Origin: Aristolochia californica
Lineage: Eukaryota; Streptophyta; Magnoliopsida; Piperales; Aristolochiaceae
Assembly: GCA_029961685.1 (NCBI GenBank)
Contig: JARWKL010000013.1
Span: forward strand, 26,380,922 to 26,444,921
DNA length: 64,000 bases
Reading direction: 5' to 3'
The translations under genes were made by a program, and so were the position numbers. The notes beneath the pieces are model-generated. The model ran no database searches, was not told where the DNA came from, and saw only the letters and a list, made by a program, of their open reading frames with translations. Positions 1-10,229 of the stretch are shown here, one piece after another; positions within the stretch are counted from its first letter, which is position 1, and each line of letters opens with the position of its first letter.

Positions 1-1507
1 CTGGAGATGATGAACTGATTGCTGACATACAGTAGCAGCAGGAACAGTTTGAACGGACGAGAGAAGAAATCGATATTTAAGAGTGAGGTAGACTTCAAAC
101 GCTGGTCAGAGCTGTTTCCTGTAGCGTTGAAACTCCATTCTTGATTCTTTAGCCTTTCGATTAGATTAAGAGCCCTTTCCAGTTTTTATATCTAATTCAA
201 TATGTTCGAGATGAGTCAACTGGAAGGCGCGCAACAACAATCCCGGAGTAGATTCAGGATGGGGCTTTGCGAAACCGATCTTTAACTGAACCTTATTTTA
301 TATCAAAAATCGAAGTGCTGATGTATTTCAGTCGCATAAAATATGAGAAGGATCAAGTCGAAGGTGGCAGAGAAGGAAGAAAAGACCAATCAATTGCCGG
401 AATATGCAGAAGAAGCTGGACCCATCTGAATCCGAATCTCGTCTTTTCAGAACTCCAAACATTGGAATTCAACCTGCGCCATACCTATATAGAAATGCAA
501 TTTGAGGTTATTATATAAACTACATTAGTAATATCCTCAATCGCATCTGAAGTAAGAACAGGGAAGGATCCAATCCCAAGTGATTTTCCATTCGGATCCA
601 GATAGATTTACGGTTTTCGAGCCTACTGCCGATAATTTCTCATTAGATTAAGACGTCCAGCCTCAAGCCTTTCAACCCAGAGCATCTTTTTATACAAGAA
701 ATGTTAAAGTAATATATGGGTTCAGTCGACTCTAAGGCAGTGATCCCGAGCAGATGCATGATGGGGCTTGACGAAGCCGTCTACCCAAACTATGCTTATA
801 CTTAACAGTGACTAGTTCTGAGCTGATCTTCTTTCTGCATTTAACTAATCAGTCTGCTCCTTCTCTGGTGTCAGGAAGAACACCGGCGGAGCATCCATCG
901 TTTTTTTTTTTTTTTTTTTTTTTTTGGTTGAGCCCTTCGATTTGATTGAACGCCGGATTTACAAAAGGTAAGCTGATCTGCAGGGGGCATGCCGCATGGG
1001 GTTGGGGAGAATATGGCGCGCGCGTGTCATGCGGTCGGTATCCGCTGCCGCCGGCTTTGGAGGCGTGTTCACAGGGTTGACTCATCGACCGGCACACCAA
1101 TTGCAGCAAATTTTTCTAAGCTAAAATGGGTGGTTAGATGCCAGATTTATTATTTTGTAGAAGGGACGGAGTTCAAGCGATGTCTTTACTTTTTTTTTTT
1201 CTGGTTTATCGAGCGAATTTGACTTGGAAAAGTCGGCGAGTCAAGCTCGCCTACTCTCCGTTCTCTCGTTTCCCTGCGTCATCCCCCAACGATGGTGCCC
1301 GACTGTCACTCGTCGCTCCAAATGATTCGGTCGTTTTCCATAGGCGCCCTCTCAGGGAGACAGGACCGGTACTAGACGAGGCTAAACAATGAGCCGCCGG
1401 TTCTCCCCCGCTCCGGGAATGGTGGCGAGATCGCGTTCTCAGTTGTCGCCATTTTTGCCGGCGGATTGATTGGTGACGTCAGCCCCATATCGGAAGAGGA
1501 GGCGTGC
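1..1507. other. Unassigned sequence, no supported gene
   Basis: No reading frame here is long or protein-like enough to call. Visible features are a run of 26 T at 900-925, a more GC-rich stretch at about 1240-1500, and a palindromic TGACGTCA (bZIP/CRE-type core) at 1474-1481. The GC-rich stretch could be the edge of a low-copy or promoter-like region next to the copia LTR that follows, but nothing links it to a gene. Confidence 0.4.
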
Positions 1508-1695
1508 TGTGGGTTATTACTAAGCTCAAGAAGAAGAAGAGCCAAGAAAAACAGAGAACAAGAAAATTATCTTCATTGATTTATCGAACTGTTTTACAAA
1601 AGAGGTAAAAAGCTGATATAAATAGCAGGGAAGAAAAAAAAATGTTTACAATTGTAGAACAAATGACACCTATAACTTTAAAATACAATTTTACA
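1508..1695 (-). mobile_element. 3' LTR of a minus-strand copia element
   Basis: Read on the minus strand, the RNase H/C-terminal coding region ends at a purine-rich tract (AAGGGGAGCA, near 1700-1715). It is followed by a segment that starts TGTAAAATTG and ends AACCCACA, giving TG...CA ends. A TATATAA-like motif lies inside. The partner 5' LTR is missing, so the borders are inferred from the polypurine tract and the TG/CA ends only. Confidence 0.5.
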
Positions 1696-1699
1696 CCCT

Positions 1700-3135
1700 A
1701 ATGCTCCCCTTCAAGGTGACTTGTAAATGTCCTTGACAATCATCTTGGATAACAAAGAAAAAAGCTGAGTAGAAGGAAGAGGTTTAGTAAACATATCAGC
1801 TAACTGGTATTGAGATCGAATGGGAAGCAATTTGAGAACTCTAGAAGTAATTCTTTCATGAACAAAATGGCAATCTATCTTGATATGCTAAGTGCGCTCA
1901 TGAAATATTGGATTAGAAGCAATATGTATCGCAACTTGATTGTCACAATATAGCAAAACAGAAGAATCAACATTGACTTGAAAATTTTTAAGAAGTTGCT
2001 GCAATCAAATAAGCTCACTGGCAGTAGAGGAAAAAGCTTTATACTCAGCCTCACCTGAGGATCGAGAGACCATGGTCTACTTTTTGGCCTTCCAAGAGAC
2101 TAAAGAGTCGCTAATAAATATGCAAAAACCTGTAGTAGAGAGTCGAGAATCAAGGCATGATCCCCAATCAGCATCAGAAAAAACTTGTAAACGAATGGAG
2201 CACAAGCATTAGAGTAAGCTTTTAGCTGCAATAAAGAATTAGAAGAAAACAACTTGACTAGGACTTTTCTTGAGATAACGAAGCAAGTGATGCACTGCCT
2301 TGAGATGAGGGAGTCGAGGTTGAGCTAAGAATTGAGTGAGCTTGTGAACTGCAAAAGTAATATCTGGGCGAGATAAAGTGAGATAAAGAAGTTTCCCAAC
2401 AAGCCGCCGATAGTGTGTTATATCAGGAAGCAAGTCACCTTCAGTGGCAGTTAAACGAAGTTTTGGATCTATTGGAACAAAAGTTGGTTTACAAGCCAAG
2501 TAATCTATGTCCTCAAGTAATTGTAAGGTGTAATGACATTGAGAAAGCACAATACCTTGCTCGGACCGAGCAATCTCAAGACCAAGGAAGTGCTTGAGAC
2601 AACCAAGATCCTTTAGCTTAAACTGTGTATGCAGAAACTATTTGAGTGCAGCAATAGCTTGAGATGAAGGACTAGTAAAAATGATATCATTCACATAAAC
2701 TAGAAGAGCAACAAAAGAGGATCCATGGCCTTTTGTGAAGAGAGAGTAATCAGATTTTGACTGAAGAAAGCCAACCTTGATGAAAACTTGAGAAAATTTT
2801 GAATACCATTGCCTCGAAGCTTGTTTGAGACCATAAATTGACTTGTGAAGTTTGCATACTAGTTTGCTTTGAGATGAAGAGGACTCCCCCTATCTAAGAT
2901 AGCCGAGAGGGAGATCCATATAGATTTCCTAAAAAATATCACCGTTTAAAAAAGCGTTGTTGACATCAAGTTGGGCTAGATGCCAATTATGTGAGGCAGT
3001 AAGAGCAAGAAAAACCTTCACAATTACTAATTTTTCCACTAGAGAAAAAGTTTCAACAAAGTCCAAACTTTCTTGTTGTGTATAACCTTTAACTACCAAA
3101 CGAGCTTTATGTCGCTCAATAGACCCATCCGATAT
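1700..3135 (-). pseudogene. Ty1/copia reverse transcriptase-RNase H fragment
   Basis: The minus-strand translation gives the copia order. It begins near 3130 ([18 protein letters not shown]), then shows [33 protein letters not shown] and [10 protein letters not shown], then FKLKDLGCLKHFLGLEIA, the region GKLLYLTLSRPDITFAVHKL and the RNase H end (to about 1720). Gag, protease and integrase are absent, so this is a 5'-truncated element. The catalytic YVDD of copia reverse transcriptase is YVND here (2686-2697). Several in-frame stops separate the blocks. The longest open stretch is at 2239-2550. It cannot encode an active polymerase. Confidence 0.88.
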
Positions 3136-4979
3136 CCAGTCACATCAGGTCTAGATTTTTCTCTGCCTCTCTAGCCATTAAATTCTACTTTTACCACCAA
3201 CCCTTCTCCCATTAGACAAGAATTATGATGAAATAATATTTTTTACAGTCAAATAAATTTGCTAAGAATTATTTTTTATTTTTGTGAAATCATAAAAATG
3301 ATTCTCAGTGAAATAATTTGATGAAGAAGACATATTACAATGATTGTTTTTGTAGAGAATTGTTTTATGATATAATAATTTCTATGAATTTTTTTATTTT
3401 TCTTAAAGTAAAAAAAATCTCAGGGGCATTATTTAGTTGAGAAAAGTTTTTGTGGAAAAATTATTTCACCAAAAATAGTATTTGTGGTGAAATTATTTCG
3501 CTAAAAATATATTTTATGGTGAAATAATTTCTTTGAGAACAATTTTTATATATTTTTAGAGATTTCCAATTTACCTACGTAAAATATTTAATAAAATAAA
3601 ATATAAAATTTTTAAAAATGAAAAATTTATATTCATATGATACAAAAATAATATTGAAAGTCTAAAAATTTAAATACAAAAATATATTTCAAAAATACAA
3701 AAAATACTATAATGAAGGTCAAAGTGGGAGGACCTAAAACTGCATGGATTTTGTGAAGGTAATCCAAATCTACCAGAATGAGTCACTATGCCAGGTTCTT
3801 CATTTTGTTTTCTCTAATTTAATTGCCCAGGCTACACTAGTTGCTCATAAATTCCAATCGTAGGAAGGAGGTTGCACCAAGATCCTTCCGCTTTTCATTA
3901 CCAACTTGTATACCCATCACTTGATCATATATAGCACTATAATCGGGCTCTACACCTTAGGCCTGTCCCTCTTGGACTAAAATATGCATCTATTTTTGTT
4001 AAAGTTTTATATAATAATTAATAAATTATCTAAATTTAATTTCAATAATAAAACATAAAAATATGTAATTACTAACATGGGACACTCTAGTTTCCTCAAA
4101 TACCCATCCACATACTTGTCTAGAGTGAGTGTTTTTGAAAAGTTAACTATGTTAACCTTACCCTACAAACATAACACTAAATTACATTAGGTCACTAAAC
4201 CTTGTAACAAAAGGAAAAAATATCAACAATATTGTACAAACCATCTCATATCACTTGCACGAATGACTTAGACCCCACATGTATGCCAAAAAAATTTCCT
4301 AATATTTTTAGAGTTATCTTTGCTCTTATCTGTATTTAGGAAAATCAAACGAATATGACATATACACGTAGAAAAAACTATTAGTGCTATAAATAAAAGA
4401 AATAAAACAAAATACCTGATAATTAGCATCATCAAAGATTTGCGACGTATCTAATCCCAATCATTTAGAGAACACCCGAGAAATGGATGCTGAACTTCCT
4501 CCTACAAATCCCCAACTAATTGGAACCACTTGTATTTTTTAGAACATTATTCCTTGAACATGTGATCCCAAGTTGATTTACAAATGTGTCTAACAGACTC
4601 ATTGCCATAAAAATCCACTACAAATTTGTCCTATATAAAGTTGATAGAACAACATGATTAATTACATATGATCCCACTACACATTAAACATGGTATAAGT
4701 AAACAATAAGGTGAAATAAATAAAGTGGAATGAAGTGGAATGACCTATGGAGATTGCTTTGAAAGCTGATATCAAATATATGGGCTTCTAGATGACATGT
4801 TTGCCGATCACACAATTGATTAATATAATTAGACTGGGCATTAAATAAAACCAAACACAAATGGTCTAAATTGCCTATTATTAGTATTAAGATTAATAAT
4901 TATAATATTATATGTACATCTATCATGGGCCATCCCCAAATTAATCTTCATCTTGCCCTCTTGCTTCTTATGTATTCTC
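3136..4979. other. AT-rich intergenic sequence with repeated TGGTGAAATAATTT-like motifs
   Basis: No supported gene. Between about 3220 and 3560 the motif GGTGAAAT(A/T)ATTTC and variants recur, a pattern like the subterminal repeats of DNA transposons. From 3730 to 4700 the minus strand has short peptide blocks (for example AIYDQVMG) faintly like plant En/Spm-type transposase-associated proteins. Stops and short blocks prevent a call. Confidence 0.3.
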
Positions 4980-5230
4980 TGACAGCAGCTAGCCAATACA
5001 ACCCGACAGACTGATCAGTTAGGTGCGGAAAGCTACCGCCTACAAGAGTGGAAGGAACCACTCTGACACCCACCCCGCCCATTCTTGACCGCCTCTCACG
5101 GGATTCGAACGCGGGACATGGCGTGCCCAGCTCTGATACCATGACAACGGCTAGCCAATACAACCCAATAGACCGATCTGTTAGGTGTGGAAAGCTACCG
5201 CCTACAAGAGTGGACGGAACCACTCTGACA
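4980..5230 (-). mobile_element. Complete 251-bp miniature LTR retrotransposon (SMART/TRIM-like)
   Basis: Two 89-bp direct repeats at 4980-5068 and 5142-5230 differ at 8 positions, about 91% identity, and each reads TG...CA. On the minus strand the 5' copy (5142-5230) is followed with no gap by TGGTATCAGAGC (plus coordinates 5130-5141), the standard primer-binding site for initiator tRNA-Met. Immediately before the 3' copy lies a pure-purine tract, GGGCGGGGTGGG apart from its single C and T (5069-5080). This is the full cis structure of an LTR retrotransposon: LTR, PBS, PPT, LTR. The internal region is only 73 bp and has no coding capacity. A B-box-like GTTCGAATC sits in it. Flanking 5-mers are TTCTC and TCCCC, so no clear target duplication survives. 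It would depend on proteins supplied by another element. Confidence 0.88.
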
Positions 5231-5539
5231 TCCCCATCTTCTTCTTCATCCTTTTCTTCTTTGACTTCATCTTCTTCTTCTCATTAATTGTTGTATTTTT
5301 CTTCATCGTTCTCATCTTCTTCTATTTCATTAGTTTTCTTGCCCTTGATCATCTTCGTCAATAACAAAATTATGTCTTAGTTGTGTAACTCGTGTTAAAG
5401 CAACTACTCTTTAAATGAGCGCTGATGTAAGTTCATGTGGAATATCTTTCGTGATTAACACTACCTCTTCATCATCTTATTTCTCATTGTGTCGCCATCT
5501 AGAGGATAAGTCATGCTGGTAAGTTTTTGTGTCGTAAAA
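5231..5539. other. CTT/TTC-rich low-complexity stretch
   Basis: The plus strand is dominated by CTT/TTC triplets (about 5236-5340), followed by AT-rich sequence without a convincing frame. The triplet bias makes serine-rich translations that are not evidence of a gene. It could include the decayed 5' part of the copia gag that becomes recognisable after about 5540. Confidence 0.4.
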
Positions 5540-6043
5540 TTTTGTTGTTCCAAAACATCAAACACATTTTATTGCAAAGGCTCTATGATGTTTTCCAAGC
5601 TATGTACACTACCAAACATGGAGACAACCTCGATGAATTTTTTACTTGGTTTAGACCTTTTTAATGAGATAGGAAGCTGGCTCAGCCATACTCTATCGAT
5701 ATTGTGGTTCAAGAAAGACAAATAGAAGAATTAACAGAGGTATTTGCCTTGCCAATCTGTAGCCATACCTTAAAGTTATCAAACACAAATTTTAAGCTCC
5801 TCCACGAAGCCATCTTTTGATGACATTTGTGTAACAATGTTGTGGATTTCAGCTAGGTCGCAAGAGCCTAAAGCTGAAGTTACTAAGACAACAACCATGG
5901 TTATTCAAGGTAGGGGACAATTTTTCAGAAAGAGAGAGGTAGAAGTGTTGGTCATGGCAGAGATAGAGGTTGGGAGAGAAATTTAGAGAACAATCCCACA
6001 CTAAAAATTGCACTCACTACATGTTGAATAATTAGTTGATAGG
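5540..6043 (+). pseudogene. Copia gag, 5' part of element X (split by element A)
   Basis: The translation shows a gag-like block (ALYDVFQAMYTTKHG, then DEFFTWF), the block QERQIEELTEVFALP, and an arginine/glycine-rich stretch (FFRKRERGRS-like) typical of copia gag before its zinc knuckle. Frameshifts and stops are present. The frame runs into a Cys/His knuckle (NCTHYMLNN) and is cut at 6043 by the LTR of element A. The sequence that follows in the target resumes at 13529 with the rest of the knuckle (DRCW-type). The two halves share the 5-bp target duplication ATAGG. Confidence 0.8.
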
Positions 6044-6445
6044 TGTTGGAAGATAAGCTCGAAGTATAGTGGCATGATGTAAATTATCTTTGATTTTTAT
6101 CCATTTTTCCTCCCTTATTAGGGTAAAGGGTATTGATGTTTTTATTGAGTTTCTCAATATTATAAATACATTGAGGGGGAGGATTAGGCACATAACTAAA
6201 CCTAATCCTCCTTCCCTCCTCTCTCACTCTCTTAGCATCTTCTCTTCTCGATAAAAAAAATACTTAATCATCACTTTAACATGGGGATACTAAATTAAAT
6301 TATCCTAAATCCAATGCTCTGATTCCATGTTAGATTTAGGATATCATGAAGAGTATAGTAAAGGAACTAGGTTAAAAGAGAAGGTGGTAATGAGTGAGAG
6401 AAAGAGAGAGAATGAGTGGAAGAAGAAGAAGAAAGAGGAGCACAT
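6044..6445 (+). mobile_element. 5' LTR of element A with an inverted 3' half
   Basis: Positions 6044 to about 6250 match the first half of the 3' LTR at 13185 onward. From about 6250 the match stops. The second half is found at 6328 to about 6445 on the opposite strand: on the minus strand it runs into TCCTAAATCTAACA and is followed directly by a primer-binding site, TGGAATCAGAGC (plus coordinates 6316-6327). The simplest reading is a small inversion of the LTR 3' half plus the PBS. A nested, truncated copy in reverse orientation is the alternative. Confidence 0.7.
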
Positions 6446-7099
6446 GGGATTGTGTTGGTGAAGCAAATGCTCGAGCTATGCAAAGATAATTTTTTTTTCT
6501 TTTTATTTCATGAGATGGTTTTAATGGTGATTTTGATCTCAGAAAGATGCTTGCTTGTTGATATTTCTCATCCAATCTGGGTAGAGGAATGATTATTACA
6601 TATCATACAAGATCTATTATGCTTTGGAGTGTTTGTCTTTCGTTTGCTCTCTCTATTGGAATATCGATTAAGAAGCAGTTTCTTTGCACATAACTTCAAA
6701 TTCTTTGCATGAAAACTATGGTTGGATTGAGCTCTAGCATTATCGATGTATTATCAAATTGATTATCATGATTTGAAGCTTGTTATGGTACCTACTCTAT
6801 CGTCCTTTTGTCATTTTTGAAGACTTTGCATGCTGTTTTTTTTATTTGCTCTAAAGAGTTTGTGAATGGTTGAAAGTTGATGGCCGAGAGGAGATTTTTT
6901 TTTTTTTGGGAAAGAAGTTGCTAGATTTAGCAACAAATCTGATCTCCTATATTAAGTTATTTGTGATGGGAAGTCAAAGTGGTGATTTGTGATGCAAAGT
7001 TGGCCATTTTATTTACAAGGAAAGTTTCCTTTTTGAAGAGATTCTGTTTTGATTTAAGATCTTTTACATATTTGATTTGATCTAAGATTGTTTCCCAAT
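6446..7099. other. Non-coding leader-like sequence in element A
   Basis: T-rich sequence without a supported frame, lying between the rearranged 5' LTR of element A and a family-B LTR. A run of T is present at about 6895-6907. By position this is probably the untranslated leader of element A, but no homology supports this. Confidence 0.3.
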
Positions 7100-7393
7100 T
7101 GTTGGAAGAAGGGTCCGAGCCTACACGACCAAGGAAGACCCGCAAGTCGAAGTGTGTGGAAGATGGGTTCAAGCCCATAAAACTAAGGAAGACCTACACA
7201 TCCTAGAGAGCAAGAAGATGGGCTCAAGGCCCATAGACCGAGGAGAAGGTCCATCGGCCCACATAGTGATGGCAGGATGGTAAATAAAAAGTATGTAATA
7301 AAGATGACATATATATAATTAGTTTAAGTTCTAGGAGTATTATTGTAATAGTGTAATTTTATCAATATATAAATGGAGTCTTAAAAATTAACA
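7100..7393 (+). mobile_element. Family-B LTR with degenerate PBS
   Basis: It starts TGTTGGAAGAAGGG and carries the family-B hallmarks: repeats of AAGATGGGCTCAAGCCCA with ACCAAGGAAGACC, then GATGGTAAATAAA, a GATGACAT block, a TATAAATGGAG TATA-like region, and an AACA end. It is followed by TGGTATAAATGC, a decayed copy of the TGGTATCAGAGC primer-binding site. Related LTRs lie at 14006, 14955 (minus), 16434 and 37352. Confidence 0.75.
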
Positions 7394-7739
7394 TGGTATA
7401 AATGCATTGATTTTGAATCTTTTGTTCATATTCATTTTTTATAGGGAAATTTAGGTTTTCACCCAATTTTTAAAACTTAATTAGATAAATGACAAACTTT
7501 CGAACTTATTTAGAAAAATACCAAACTTTGACCGGTCAACTATACATGTGTACAATCAAATGTGACACTTAGGCTTTGACTAAGTACGTATTACCATGTC
7601 ATTATGCCACACCAATACACGGTGAGTCAAACGACACGTCAACTGACACATCATCTTATAAACACATCATCGCCCATGTAGGATACCACATCATTAAATG
7701 ACAAAAAAAACCAAGTTTAAAATATAACATGGCAATCGA
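7394..7739. other. Non-coding sequence between family-B LTR and tandem array
   Basis: Begins as the leader of the family-B element, then changes near 7440 to sequence rich in CACATCATC and GACACGTCA motifs. No gene seen. A sudden change at GGGAAATTTAGGTTTTCACC (about 7443) may be the edge of another element. Confidence 0.3.
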
Positions 7740-8950
7740 TGTCATCATCCATGTAATACCTTTTATCATTGATTTAAAATTTTTTTAAAAAATTATTTTA
7801 GATTTTAAAAATCAAATTTATCAATACACATTTTACTACCTTATATTTAAAATAATAATTTATAAAAAATATATTAATTAATTAAAAAAATTAACTCTTA
7901 CCTTTTTAACACCATTTATTATCGATTAAAAAAATAATTAATTAGAAAATATAAAAATTCTTTATTAGAGTTTACAAAATAAAATTTATTTGTACACTTT
8001 TTATTAATTTTTATTTTAAATAAAAAAATAAAAAAAGTATTCTAATTAATTAAAAAATCTTACTCTTACCTATTTAAAACCTCTTATTATCTATTTAAAA
8101 TATTATAAATTGAAAATATTATGCAAAAAATTTATTTTAGAGTTTAAAAATAAAATTTATTGATTCACTTTTTATCACCTTATATATAAAATAATAAATT
8201 ATTAAAAATATGAATTAATTAAAAATATTACTCTACATATTTAACACCTTTTATTATCAATTTAAAATATTTATTAAGTGAAAAAATAATAAAACAATAT
8301 TTTAGAGTTTAAAAATATATTGTATTGGTACACTTTTTATTAACTTGTATTTAAAATAAAAATATAAAAAAGTTTATTAATTAATTAAAAAAATATTTGT
8401 CTTACCTATTTTACACCTTTTTATTATCAATGTAAAATATTTTTGTCTAAATTTAAAAAAAATATTTATTATTGATTTTTAAAATCAAATTTATTAGTAC
8501 ACTTTTTATCTAATTTATCAATATAGTTTTTATTACCTTAAATTTAAAATAATTAAAAAATAAAATAAGTATACTAATTAATTAAAAATCTTACTCTGAC
8601 CTATTTAACACATTTTATTATTGATTTAAAATATTTATTAATTGAAAAAATATTCAAAATTTTTACTTTAGAGTTTTAAAAATCAAATTTATCAATACAT
8701 ATTTTGTTACCTTATATTTAAAATAAAATAATATTAAATTACTATGTTAATTAATTAAAATATTTTACTCTTACCTATTTAATACCTTTTATTATCGATT
8801 TAAAATATTTTTTAATTTAAAAAATACATGAAAATTTATTTTAGAGTTTAAAAATCAAATTTATCAGTAAAATTTTTATTACCTTATATTTAAAATAATA
8901 AAATATAAAATTACTATATTAATTAATTAAAAAATCTTTCTTTTGCACCA
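7740..8950. repeat. AT-rich tandem array, monomer about 168 bp
   Basis: The block ACTCTTACCTATTTAACACC recurs at 7894, 8062, 8230, 8398, 8593, 8767 and about 8937. The intervals are 168, 168, 168, 195, 174 and about 170 bp. Each unit also carries TTTTAGAGTTTAAAAATCAAATTTAT, a TACACTTTTTATTACCTTATATTTAAAATAA block and TTAATTAATTAAAAA. Copies are diverged but in register, giving about seven monomers of near-nucleosomal length. Nothing is coded. Confidence 0.85.
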
Positions 8951-10229
8951 TATGCGAGACAAGTAGATAATATCAACAATAATCAATTACCAACAACATT
9001 CTCATAAACAGTGTTTGGACAACGAGGGTTTATATTGAAGCTTTAAGCATGAATATATCAGTAATTTCTATCAGACGTAATAGTTTAGAAACCTAGAGCT
9101 GAATGACTTCACTAGAAGGCCACAAGACAACCTCTCTCAAAGCAGATTGTCACCAATGACAGGATAGTGAGGCTCCAGAAAAAATTCCCTCTAAGGAGAA
9201 AATTCATCTGGCCTTGCCAACATAACTTCTACTTCGATCTCTACCTCATCTTTCGACGTTTTTTCTTGAGTCTCCACATACACTTCTTCTTCCATTACAA
9301 AATGCAACAAAGAACCAATCAGAAAAGTATAGCTGACCAGAGACTTAGTCACTGGATGATAAAAAAAGTAATTACATGTACCCAAAGATGTAAAAAAAAT
9401 AAATATACAAATTTCTCATTCAATTTAGGTCAACATATTGGGATCAGTAGCATGACTTGTCTAATACAAGAAAACAACAAGCTCTAAGTACAGTACTGAC
9501 TAAGTCAAGGTTGTTAGTCAAACATTTTGTTAAGCATGTCTTTGACATGTAAACTAAATCAAGAGGTTTGCGAGAATTTGGGACAAATTGCCTGCCACTA
9601 TCGAATGTAAGACTATAATCCATGCAAATAGTTGCATGATACCTGAGTTGTTTCAGTAGTGCAATTAAACGCCCAACAATGATAGTTGAGTATGGTGAGA
9701 AAATTGTGGAGATTATCACTAACGAGAATATTTTTGCTGCATGCCTTTTGACGAACTGAAATTATTTATAACATTCTACAACATTTAACAACACCCGAAT
9801 CTCCTCACCAAATGGCAAAGTCATTCCATAGCACTTCAAAATTAATCAAACTAATTCCATAACTGATGACTAGTCCTAACAATGCAAAAATATACCTAAG
9901 TCCAAATTCACTGAACACCCCTGGTAGAGCCCCATATGACTTCGCAGTCACTACGAACCGTACCTCATCAGTGATGGGGGTCGGGTTTCTTTGGCTAATG
10001 GACGCCCGTGCAGGCGACTCAACCTAGTTTGAATTGGTCTCAACCCACCCTCCATTACCCAACCTACTCTTAATCAGACTCTCTAGGGACACATAGAAAC
10101 TCAATAAAACATAGACAAAAAAATACCATGTGGTGGTTATTTATAATACTCAAATCTCCTCACCACATGACAAAATCATTCCATAGCACTTCAAAATTAT
10201 TCAACAACATTCTACAACATTTAAAATAC
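8951..10229. other. Unassigned sequence with a direct-repeat pair
   Basis: No recognised gene. Two minus-strand frames look somewhat protein-like: 9444-9719 (91 aa, including YHATICMDYSLTFDSGRQF) and 9191-9385 (64 aa, an acidic end EEEVYVETQEKTSKDEVEIEVEV). Neither matches a family I know; they could be exons of a captured or decayed gene. A direct repeat, TCTCCTCACCA with CATTCCATAGCACTTCAAAATTA, occurs at 9761-9852 and 10138-10221. Confidence 0.35.

Noticed and set aside
3720..4700. Possible En/Spm-type transposase-related gene on the minus strand
   Set aside because: Only isolated short blocks look similar; there is no continuous domain, no CACTA terminal repeat and no target duplication visible.
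5099..5141. Possible tRNA gene, because a B-box-like GTTCGAATC and a tRNA 3'-end-like string occur together
   Set aside because: The flanking bases do not form a T-arm or acceptor stem, and the 3'-end-like string is explained as a primer-binding site of an LTR element.
4948..5223. A 91-codon minus-strand frame with an internal repeated peptide
   Set aside because: The peptide repeat is explained by the two LTRs of the miniature element; no independent evidence of a protein.
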